Source: Neurospora crassa OR74A (Eukaryota > Ascomycota > Sordariomycetes > Sordariales > Sordariaceae). Taken from it: 64,000 nt of DNA. Positions 1 to 9,544 of this stretch are shown one piece after another; position 1 is the stretch's first letter; each line of letters opens with the position of its first letter. A program made the position numbers and the translations under genes. The notes beneath the pieces were generated by a model. That model searched no databases and was not told where the DNA came from. It saw only the letters and a program-made list of their open reading frames with translations. The DNA lies in the NCBI RefSeq assembly GCF_000182925.2, contig NC_026506.1:4154001-4218000 (forward strand). The letters are read 5' to 3'.

Positions 1-29
1 GCTCTGTGCTTGAGTTGTCGTCAATCAAT

Positions 30-1400
30 ATGCGTGCCTCGGCCCTCTTCGCTCTCCTCGCCAGCTCAGCCGGCCTTGTCGCCGCCGTCCCTCCTGCCAG
101 TGCCGCCAAGGCCGCCGGTCTTCGTCTCATCAAGACCTCCCCCGAGGATAAGGGCGCATGGGTGACTGAGGAGCAGAAGATCACTCAGTACCGCAACAAG
201 CGCATCGGCTTCGTCGATATCACCGACATCACCGTGAGTCTCATCACACCTTCACAGCCCCAACCCACATCATGCCCTGACTACAGCATCCATCGACCTT
301 CCAAACCGCCATATGTCCAAGACCGTGCTGACCGCAACCAGGACGCTTCCGTCCTCACTGCCCTCTCCAACCCTGACGGTGCTCCTGCCAGGTCCGACTT
401 TTCAGCCGAGGCCGTCAGATACCCTACCGCCGTCTCGCACCAAACCCAAGTCAATTCCCTTCTCTCTCAAGTGTCGACCACTAATCCCAAGTCGTGGCTG
501 CTCACTCTTACCAACTTCTACAACCGGTACTACAGGTCCAGCTATGGCACGCAGGCCGGTACCTGGCTGTATGACACCATTGTCTCCGTCGCCTCCGCCA
601 ACCCGGCCATCACCGTGACCAAGTTCACCCACTCGTGGAACCAGCCCTCCATCATCGCCAAGATCCCCGGCACCAGCAGCAATCTGGTTATCGTGAGCGC
701 GCACTATGACTCGACTGGCGGCTCGTCTACCGCACGTGGACCCGGCGCCGACGACAACGGCTCGGGCGTCGTCGTCATTCTCGAGGCTCTCCGCGTTCTC
801 GCCAACGCCAAGTTTGCTCCCAAGGACACGCTCGAGTTTCACTTTTACTCTGCCGAAGAGGGTGGTCTCCTTGGTTCTGCTGCCGTTTTCTCCAGCTACA
901 AGTCCGCTGGCAAGAGCGTGTATGCCGTCATGAACCAGGACATGGCGGGATATTCGCCCAGCGGAAAGATTTCCATTTACACCGACTATGTCGACTCCTC
1001 GTTGACGGCGTATACCCGAGTGATCGCGACTGCTTATACCGGCGAGACGACTAGCGATAGGTGTGGCTATGGATGCTCGGACCATGCCTCTGCCAGGTCT
1101 AACGGTTTCCGTAAGTAGCGTATATGCCTTGTTTGCTTTTTGAACTTGGAGAAGAATCCAGAGGACTAACCTGTGATTTCCAGCTGCCGCTTACGTTTGC
1201 GATGAGCCCATAGATACCGCGACTCCCTACCTCCACTCATCCAAGGATGTGAGTTGAATCCGCACCGCAATCGTTACCTGTAGATTGATACTGACTCTGT
1301 GTCCGCTCGCAAACAGGCTTACTCGACCATCATGTGGGATGCTATCCTTCGCCATGCCAAGTTCACGACTGCCTTCCTTGTTGAGGCTTCCTACCTTTAA
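30..1400 (+). CDS. Secreted leucine aminopeptidase, M28 family zinc peptidase
   Basis: This gene encodes a secreted exopeptidase that removes N-terminal residues from peptides. My model has four exons: 30-233, 342-1110, 1184-1248 and 1317-1400, giving 373 residues, close to the usual length of fungal LAP1-type enzymes. The start ATG at 30 opens a signal peptide (MRASALFALLASSAGLVAA), followed by a propeptide. The M28 metal and catalytic residues are all present: His189 and Asp191 in SAHYDS, Asp205/Asp206 in GADDNGSG, Glu240/Glu241 in SAEEGGLLGS, Asp268 in NQDMAGY and His316 in CSDHAS. The last two exons add the C-terminal end up to EASYL. The 3' splice site of intron 1 is the weak point. The CAG ending at 286 would shift the frame and reach a stop, while the CAG ending at 341, just after a GCTGACC branch site, keeps the frame. 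It looks functional. Confidence 0.93.
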
Positions 1401-1739
1401 TGGGTTGTAGTCATGTCCTGTTTCTGAATATGTCTTCACAAGCAGAAATAAGGGGGTCCAATAACACACAAATGAGTCGAATACGGTATACCTGTAGGTA
1501 CCTCTACAGTGTTCATGTGGGGGGTGGCGCATGGATTGGATAGCTCCAGGCGAAACACATCCATTGACCTCAATAAGAAACAATACTTTGACGCGACGCA
1601 CGAGGCCTCATACAGATACTCACCTTCCCTTTCTTGCTTCAGTTGTTCCAACTCGAGACAGCAAAGCGTCTCTGGAACTTGTGATAGAAGACGTAGGATC
1701 ATACAAGTGGCTCGGCGATCCAAAACAGAAACGCTGTGC
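1401..1739. other. Intergenic stretch between aminopeptidase and antiporter pseudogene
   Basis: No convincing gene is visible. The short open frames here run through both strands without a recognisable domain. The right end may hold the lost N-terminal exon of the antiporter pseudogene, but I cannot align it. Confidence 0.5.
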
Positions 1740-3290
1740 GTGGACGTTCTTAGCGTAGACGCTTCCATCAATGATCTTCTCAAACGCCGTTGGTTTCTCG
1801 GCGAAGCGCTACCCGCCGTCCTTGTCATAACCATTCTCGGTCCGGGAACAGGTTCAACATCGGTGATCACCCTCGTCCTGACCCGCATCGTGATCGGCGT
1901 CCAAGTGGCCATTGCGGGCTATCAGCTTCTGGCCAAGTATCAGCTCCTCCGATGGAAGGAGATAGCCCTGTGCTGGCTTCCTATTTGACCATCATGTGGT
2001 TCTTCGCGACGCCGTGCATGTTGGCGACGGACCGAACCTTAGCCTCCTGTCCGCGCTGGCCATTGCTAGCTGTGTGAATTGTACAGATCCGTTTTCACTC
2101 AGGCCATTGCGAATGGTCCTTTCACCGGCAAAGTCTGTGGCTCGCAAACTGCGTAAGATCACCTCGAGTGTAGCAGGCGCCGACGATGGCTTCGGTTTCC
2201 TTTTCTTGATGTTGGCTGTGTACTCGACGAGGTATGTCAATGTCGATGATTCTTCTAGTGGACATGGCACGGTGGCTGCTCGGAGTGCGGAAAGAGTGGG
2301 CAGGCTCAATGGAGGCGTCGGCGTCGCGATCGGAAACTGAGTAACAGAGACGTGGCGGTACATTGTACTTGTGTGTGTCGCAATTGGTGCTCTGGTTGGG
2401 TTCGGGGCTGGATAGACTCTCTGCAGCACAGGTGTGCCCCAACTCGGGAAACCGCTCTTCCTGCCAGGGATTCAGTAGTTAGATCATGTTCATCATGCTG
2501 ACACGTAACAGGAAATGGGTTGACTCGGAGTCTTACCTCCTCTGCCCTACCGCTCTAGGCCCCTTGCAGGCATTTGCGACATGCTCGGCACGACGACCTG
2601 CTCGCCTGCTTCGTCGCTGGCAACGCCATGAACTGGAAGGGCGAGTTCCTCCGTGAGGCCGAAGCGCGCCATGACGAGATCAACTCTTGCATGAATGCCT
2701 CGCTCAACTTTGGCGGGTTCATGAACAATGGTCTTATTATGCCGTGGAGCGAGTCCCGTCGGTATCACCGGCATGACGTGGGGCGGCCTGATCGGCCTTG
2801 GCTTCTTCGTCCTCCTCTTCCGCCATATCCCCGCCATCCTTGGCATGTACAAGTTGATGCGAAACGTATGCAAGAACCTACAAAGAGGCCTTATTTATGG
2901 GATACTTTGGTCCTATCGGTGCCGGCCCTTTATTTGTACGTTGCGAACACGCGCCACCTCTACTCCGACCGGAGCCATGGTGACGAAGAGGAAACGTACC
3001 TCGTGCGCGTCATGATTCCGGCCGTATATTTCCATGTCTTGTTATCGATCGTGTTGGACGGTTTGTCGATGCCGGGGCTCAACTTGATTTACGAGATCTG
3101 CGGTGTTGAGTCGATTATGGACGATGCGGTCGTGGTGCGTCGCAAGTCTGTTCGGGCGCCGACGCCTGTCAATGCCGAGGTGAAGGACAATAGGACATTT
3201 GTCGCGTACAATCGATCCTCAAAGCCGTTATGCGAGCCGAGCGAGCTGCCGATTGTCGAGGAGCGCTACATTGGGCATATGTATTGTGAC
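1740..3290 (+). pseudogene. Decayed Na+/H+ antiporter (NHA1/SOD2-like CPA1 family)
   Basis: Pieces of a plasma-membrane Na+/H+ antiporter can be followed through all three plus frames. In order they include IGVQVAIAGYQLLAKYQ (about 1890), SALAIASCVNCTDP (about 2055), AGADDGFGFLFLMLAVY (about 2180), KWVDSESYLL (about 2515), DDLLACFVAGNAMNW (about 2600), GGLIGLGFFVLLFR (about 2780), YVANTRHLYSD (about 2940) and VRVMIPAVYFHVLLSIV (about 3005). The frame is lost at about 1986 (one base missing where family members read PIMT), near 2045, 2090 and 2135, and between about 2750 and 2880. One stop, at about 2338, is TGA where a Trp is expected. A likely intron ends at CAG before 2513. GC content is ordinary, so decay is by indels and scattered changes rather than saturating RIP. 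The C-terminal tail fades into a short tandem repeat. Confidence 0.85.
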
Positions 3291-3292
3291 GG

Positions 3293-3316
3293 CGGTCGGG
3301 CGGTCGGGCGGTCGGG
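3293..3316. repeat. Three copies of an 8-bp GC-rich tandem repeat
   Basis: The unit CGGTCGGG is repeated three times without mismatch and followed by a partial unit. It lies at the decayed 3' end of the antiporter pseudogene. Confidence 0.9.
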
Positions 3317-3329
3317 CGGCGACGCCTGA

Positions 3330-4774
3330 TTCGGTCGAGCTTGTGAAGGAGAGAACTTGGAGTTCGGTGGACAATCTGAGCAATCGCACTATACGTAGAG
3401 GTACGCTTCAGTCGAAACAGGTTGTGAAGAGAGGCAACGAAGGGGGGGTTTTGGGGTAAGGGGAGGCTTGTCGTTCCAGTCACGTACAGTCAGCGAAATA
3501 GATGGCTTTTGCGAGTCGAACAAACGTGTATAGGTAGCCATGATTCACGGAAAGTCGCAATAGCGGAATGTTGCAAAGTCGAGAATGATTCCTCTGCTTC
3601 GTCGGACTGAAGATGCAAACAAACTCCCGGCCGGCAACTGTTGCCAGTCTTGGCAGAGCTTGCGCAGCGCCCACACTCCGGCAGGCAACAAACGTTCTAA
3701 ATCCCCCATGATGCCGTAGAGTAGGTAGGTATTCTTCCTGAAAATGTTACCAACCCCGTCCCGTCTACACGAGGCAAACACTTTGTACCATCGTCCAGCT
3801 ACATTCAGAGACCGCTACCTTTGGGCCCCTGACCTTGCTATTCTTGCTTTAATGCGTTGCGTTCAATTAAGGCTCGAGTTGACCTCAACCCTCGCGTCAC
3901 CAACACGACCTCGTCAACAACACACCGGTTGATGCCTGCAGCACCAACTCTGGCCTCATATATTGCCACCCACTAAAAGCATCCTGGCTAGAGGTACCCA
4001 AGCATGACGCTCAGCAGACACTGCAATCTTCAAGAATCTCGCTCCACGTCGTGTTCTAGTTCACGCATCTCGTTCCACGGCGCATAATCACTCCGATTGA
4101 ACTTGGGAACAAAAGTTTGCTGACAATGCCATTCAATCGAAGTCGAGCGGCTGCTAACCAAGTCACATCTTTATATGAAAAGTCCATCTCGAGAGTGCCG
4201 GGTTTGGTTGTGTCATTGCGAGTAGAGGTAGGTAGAGGTAGGTCAGGTACGAGTTACTGTAGACTGGAGTCGGGTGGCAACACCCTGCCAAGCTGACAAG
4301 CCGCCAGCCTTGTAAGTGTACCACGTTTATTGGCTGATTAGGTGTCCTCCTTTTTCTATTCACGTGTGTTCAAGAACATGAACAGAAAGTACCAACCAAA
4401 CATCTCATTTAATCCACATGAAATGCTGCAACGGGACCTTGATGACTCTATTTGTTGGACTCATTGGACATTTTTTGGGTGGATGATGTTTGCAATGTAT
4501 TCGAACACCGGAAGTACGTGCCTATGAATGACCAAGCCTCATACAGCCAGAGTGTGTCATCCATGGCTAACGGGAACATCTAATCCTTGACATGCAAAGG
4601 TGCGATATAAAGACATGTTGTACCCAGATCCCGAAGCCACCCACACTAAATCCACAGACTTGACAGGCAACACTTCAAATCTCTTCAACAGTTCCTAACC
4701 TTCGGCGCAAACCCGCCCGCGAAATAACAGGTGACAAGTCGAAAACCACTTACAACCTGAACACTACTACCAAG
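3330..4774. other. Intergenic region upstream of the small unknown gene
   Basis: I see no protein domain in any frame. There is a short GTAGAGGTAG-type direct repeat near 4224-4245. The right 200 bases are the likely promoter and 5' leader of the gene that starts at 4775. Confidence 0.5.
4605..4612 (+). promoter_or_regulatory. TATA-like box of the small unknown gene
   Basis: The motif ATATAAAG lies about 165 bases before the ATG at 4775, a plausible distance for a fungal gene with a leader of about 130 bases. The assignment rests on position and motif only. Confidence 0.4.
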
Positions 4775-5362
4775 ATGTCGAACCCCAACATTCCCGCCAT
4801 CAGGAGAAACTGCGCTACCCCGGACCTCCCTTCCTTGATCCAAGAAACCACCGGCAACCCACCGCCATTCTCTGCCACACACCAGAACCCCCGCTACCAT
4901 CAGCGTGTTATGGTCGACATCATACCCACCGGCCTAAAGACAGCCTCCAGCCAGGTTTCCGAGCAGCTCCGACGCTGGCATGATGCTCACAAAGGCAAAT
5001 ACTCGTCGACAGTCCTCAAGACCTTGGAAGACCTGGGACAGCAAGTGCAAGAGCTTTGCGAGGCCAGACGGAGCGGCGTTATCCGGATACGTTCGTCAGG
5101 TGACGGCGCCAAGATTCTCTGCATTCTGGCGCAGTTAAAGGCCATGAGGGAATGCATGGATAAAGTGGACGACATGGAGAAGGACTGGGTTTGGGTTGAA
5201 AGCTCTGAAGCAAAGGCTCCACCTCTGGACACAGATACTGATGGGGAGTACGTGGTTGTGGAGAAGAACGGGGAGGAAGATGTGAATGGGGGGAAAGACA
5301 TTGGTGAGCAGGGCATGGTCGCGATCATGCAGATGTACCTGAAGGCTTTGACAGTCTATTAG
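4775..5362 (+). CDS. Hypothetical protein, 195 residues, no recognised domain
   Basis: This is a single open frame from ATG 4775 to the TAG at 5360-5362, in ordinary GC-balanced sequence with a TATA-like box upstream. I do not recognise the protein. It has no signal peptide and no membrane segment. Residues 1-45 are rich in Pro and Asn. Residues of about 50-140 look helical, with regularly spaced Leu and charged residues (SEQLRRWHDAHKGKY, LKTLEDLGQQVQELCEAR, ILAQLKAMRECMDKVDDMEK), suggesting a small helical or coiled-coil protein. The tail of about 145-180 is acidic (DTDTDGEYVVVEKNGEED). Its 3' end converges on the OPT gene with 237 bases between the two stop codons. It could be a lineage-specific gene. 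Confidence 0.7.
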   Translation: MSNPNIPAIRRNCATPDLPSLIQETTGNPPPFSATHQNPRYHQRVMVDIIPTGLKTASSQVSEQLRRWHDAHKGKYSSTVLKTLEDLGQQVQELCEARRSGVIRIRSSGDGAKILCILAQLKAMRECMDKVDDMEKDWVWVESSEAKAPPLDTDTDGEYVVVEKNGEEDVNGGKDIGEQGMVAIMQMYLKALTVY

Positions 5363-5599
5363 GGACTTCTCACGGTGTTAGAGGTATGTGAATGAAGTGA
5401 CCTGGGTTGACGGTTTTGGCACTCGGCGGGGATGGAGGGCAAATGCCACTTGAAGACGGGAGTAAAGCTCGAGAAAGAGGGGAGAACATCAATTGAAGTA
5501 GCAAAAGCTGTTGGAATATAAAGCGCCAGTTCGCAGCGGACGATTCCAGGCAGTGTTGAACGCCGTAGAGGGATGCACATAGCATGACAGGATCTCATA

Positions 5600-8256
5600 T
5601 CATTTTCCATTCAGGTACATGTACTTGCACCTGTCCACGTTACCATCCATGTTGTTTCCCCACCATTTCTTCACGATGACTTCAGTCAGTAACGAACATC
5701 GTTCAAAGAGACGGATAGGACATTAAGAGGAGTAGTACTCACCGGGAAGTCTCTGGCCTTGCCACTGCCGCCCGCCACGGCAAAGGTGAGGATGAAGATG
5801 ATCAAGGAACAACCACCGGCTATGGCTGCCGCACAGATATTGTTCCACTTGGCAAACAGCGCCGGCTTGTATCGACGAAGATAGCCCTGGGAAAAGAAGC
5901 CAAACACAAAGTATGCCAAAAGCGAAGAGTTGATACCGACAGACAACCAGCCCAGCCAAGTGCAGATGAGAAATGTGTTGATATGGTTGAGTCTGAGTTG
6001 AGGGAAGTACTTGTGACCTGAATATAGCATCTGTTAGCAGAGGTACCAAGGGCTTCATCGCCCATTTGAGGATGATACGCCTGACTGACCGATCCAAAAT
6101 GGCAATGGGGCAAAGATTCCGAAGAACAGCCCCATTGGAACCATCCAGTACGTTCCATGACGTCCGCTGTGGTACCTGGTGTCAGCACACATCTCAGACA
6201 TGGATGCTAATGGCACGGTCAGACTCAACTCACAAGATCTCATTGGCCGTACCGCCCCAAGCGACCGCCTGGGAATTGTAAGTCTGTACATTCTGACCAG
6301 ACCAGACGTTGGTGCCCTGAACGGACAACAGAATGTCGCGCCGATTATCCACAATGCTGTTCATCATGACCCAGTTGAACACTGAGCCAGCACATGTTCC
6401 AAGAATCTGCGCAAGAAAGGTTGCTCTGGGTGGGAGCTTCGCATATTGTGCCAACTTGAGATCGCCCAACATCTGGATGGCTTGCACCAGGGCATTGGAT
6501 CCATAGAGGGTGAACATCATGTTCGCTACCGGTCTGCGAGGAACCATGTAAGCACCGATCATCTGAACCGCGCTTGTTGGTTGATAGTAGAACCCAACAA
6601 TGCCATACATGCACGCAAAGAAAATGGTCAAGATCCAGGCCAGCAGGACGGCAAGTAGGAACGCCCACCAAGGGAGGCCAGTCTTTTGCTGGTAACAGCA
6701 GATCAGGCCAATCATGATTGAGATGGCGAGGATGCTGAGATACCACAATGATGGCACCTCCTTGTAGGCACGCATAGCGGCGTAATGGGGGTCCCCTTCG
6801 GTACCGGGGTATTCTTTGCGAGGGGTGTCTGCGTCAGAGGTGAAGTTCTTCCAGAAGGATGAGCTGAACCCATGGTGCCACCACGTTCTGGCTTTCTGGA
6901 CGTTTTGCTTCCAAGTCGAAGGCCGAAAAGGACCAAATATGAATTTTATGTCATGCCAGTTCCAGAGAATGACATGTACCACAGCTGCCGTGATGCCCAT
7001 GTTCTTCATCAGCAAACTCAAAGCTTTGCTGGTGGCAAACCTGGGAAGCCCGTAGGCTTGCAAAGCAGCTGGATCAACCTGGTTGTCTGGACCCAAGATC
7101 TGTGTCTGGTCATAGACGGTCCCATTGGAAGTAAACAAAGATTGCGCCATAAAGGGGAATCTCTTCGCATCCCAGAGATTGGAGTAGTAAGCGCCCAAGG
7201 TCAAAGCAATACAGCCAATGTAGCCGATGAGTTGGTTGACCAATGTACTCAGGGGCAGAGTAAACTCCTTTTCTCCAATGTACTGCCAGTCCATGCACCA
7301 GCTAAGGAAGCCCATGCCCTCGTTTCCATTGGCTCCTCCGAACAGGCGCGTGAAGAAGGCCGAGTCCTGGTTGGCGAGGCAGAAGATGGAAATTCCAGTG
7401 GTGAGAGGAAACATCCATTGGGGCACAATCTCCCAGACCATGACAGCCAAGCAGATGCACCAGAAGATTTTGAGTCGTTTCTTGGCCAGTTCCTTGTTTA
7501 GGTGCATCGACTGGAATAGTGCTGCATTTGGAAGCTGTGATGGCCAGACGAATTTGGTGGGGTAGATGAAAGCTTTGCGTATGCCACCGAGAAGACCATA
7601 GCCAATGCACTGCGAGGAGAACAGCATGAAAATGGCCGACGCTGCATTTGGTTGATTGCCGTAGTATAGAGACTGGGCGGCAAGTTGTTCGGTTCCGAGG
7701 GCACAGGTGGCGGCAGAGCTGGCCATAATGACGATGAAAACGTGTTCCTTCTGGGTGAACGGCCCCGGGTTGAGAAAACGGCCAACAGGACCCCAGCGAG
7801 GGATCAAGACAGTGGCCTCGCCAAGACAGTAGGCGATCATGATCAGGAACACAATGCTCACGTTGACAGTTTGTGGCTTGAAGTAGAAGATCTCGCCGAG
7901 AACAGCACCAAAGGCCGACAAGCCTAGCCCAAGGACGAAGGCACGGAAGGTGTAGATATTCTCAGTCGGGTCATCGGACGTGTCGAGGGTCTTGGTGACC
8001 AGCTGTAAAGGCGTATCGACGGTAGTGTCTGTTGTGATATCTGGATGACGCGTTGTTAGAGGTAGTTGGTGGTATGGAAATTGGCAGCTAGGAACATATT
8101 GAAGCGCTCACCAGCAGACTCAGCATCAACGCTCCCATCTTTCGCTATGGCAGCGGTCTTGGTTTCGATTGGTGCCACATGTTGGATGTCGTACTTCTCG
8201 TTCAGTTCGCGCAGGTCAGCAGCTGGTGCGGGCTTGCATTCCACGATCTCGTCCAT
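5600..8256 (-). CDS. Small oligopeptide transporter, OPT family
   Basis: This is a multi-pass membrane protein for proton-coupled uptake of small peptides, with five exons on the minus strand: 8256-8112, 8040-6234, 6175-6090, 6017-5743 and 5668-5600. The phases join cleanly to 793 residues, a normal length for the family. The hydrophilic N-terminus (MDEIVECKPAP) leads to DDPTENIYTFR and the first membrane helix. NPGPFTQKEH at about residues 139-148 is a hallmark of the family, followed by many hydrophobic segments. The C-terminus reads KWWGNNMDGNVDRCKY, which matches the usual WWGNN ending and supports the last small exon. An in-frame ATG at 8409 would add 51 residues. I prefer 8256 because of the good context (GTGACCATGG) and the family N-terminus. 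The gene lies about 460 bases from the AT-rich compartment and shows no RIP damage. Confidence 0.93.
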
Positions 8257-8720
8257 GGTCACTGGCAACCTGGAAGGGAAGGGACTTGACGCGCGTGGCC
8301 AAAGGAAACGGAGAATGAAAGAGGGACTCAACTGCTTTTTCCAAGTCGTAAGAATTTTACCAAAGGCGCTAGCAAAGAAGACGAGGAAATCCCATTGGAC
8401 TGGTTCCATACATGTAGCGACTACCGCCGGGGGCTAATGTGTCGCGCGATTGTTCAATTGATAACAGAGCGACCCCGGTTGCTGTAGATCTACTTGCCCT
8501 TTCAGTCGATGTCCCGTGGGGTAATTGTCGGCGGTCGTGCATCAACATGGGAGGAGCTCCGCTGCAGACAGGGAAGTCGCCTCTGGCAATAACGGATGCT
8601 TAGCCGGAGACGGGCAAGAGCTGCATCGAGGCTGAAATAAGCTTTTAGGTTGCATCTTGCGGTCCACATCGCTCGCTCGCCGTGTGAGAGCGCACACAAT
8701 CAGGAGAGTAAGCTAGCTTA
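8257..8720. other. 5' flank of the OPT gene, up to the composition border
   Basis: This stretch should hold the OPT promoter and leader. The short open frames in it show no domain. GC content is still normal. Confidence 0.5.
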
Positions 8721-9063
8721 AGATGGGTTGTAGTGTAATTTAAATATAATACTAACGTTGAAAAAAAGAAAAAAGGAAAAGAAAAGTATAGAGGAGAGCT
8801 GGCTGCGCGAGGTTTTGTAATGTGCGCGCGCTAAGCTTCCAGTCGTATAGTCTGTGCTGCGACGGCGGCGCGTAGCAACGTAACTTATCCTATACTATTT
8901 AGGTAGGTAGAGTTTGAAGTTATAATACGCTAATTAACAAATTAATTACAAATTGGAAATATTTTAAAAACTATTTATATAAATTATATTACTTTAAATT
9001 AAATAAAAGTAACTTATATAATTCTATATTTAATTTATATAGCTTTATAAGTATTATAACTAG
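8721..9063. other. Border from GC-balanced to AT-rich RIP-damaged DNA
   Basis: Base composition changes sharply here. A purine run lies at about 8760-8790, then a small island of normal GC (about 8800-8880), then AT-rich DNA with almost no CA dinucleotides. No gene is visible. Confidence 0.75.
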
Positions 9064-9072
9064 AAGAATAAG
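9064..9072 (+). repeat. 9-bp target-site duplication of the MULE element (left)
   Basis: AAGAATAAG here is repeated exactly at 12304-12312, directly outside the two inverted ends. Confidence 0.8.
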
Positions 9073-9544
9073 GGAAAGCCTCCCCGCACCCTGTCGAATC
9101 CTACACGTACCCTCCCCCACAAAGAAAAGTGGGACTGCAGCTGTATGACACCTGACATTAAAATCCCCGTTTTTGCCCGCTAAATCGAATCTTTCAAATA
9201 CACACAACATCCCCTCTAACTTAATCGTTTCTTTCACTCTTTTTCACACAACCATTTACACACAATATACACAGCGCAACGCACTACAATATAACGTAGT
9301 ACAGCCAGCGTATATACACAGCACAATATACGCACTCCTTTAATTTAAATAACCTCCTTAAAGTATATAATTTTATTCAAATTAATTAATTTTAATTACT
9401 TTTAATTACTAATAAACGCTTTAAATACTTCTTAAAACTCCCCCGTTAGCATAATCGTTAGTATAACCGTTAGTACAACTATTAACGCAACCTCCTTATT
9501 ATTATCGTTACTACAATTTAAATACTTTATTTATTACCTTTACT

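Noticed and set aside
402-1085. Long minus-strand open frame of 227 codons inside the aminopeptidase gene
   Set aside because: It is the antisense shadow of a GC-rich coding exon. It has no domain, and the plus strand has all M28 residues.
8257-8409. N-terminal extension of the OPT protein to the ATG at 8409
   Set aside because: It would add a hydrophobic and basic 51-residue stretch not expected in the family. The ATG at 8256 has better context.
8502-8699. Minus-strand open frame of 65 codons upstream of the OPT gene
   Set aside because: It shows no domain and no promoter or splice support, and lies in the likely OPT promoter.
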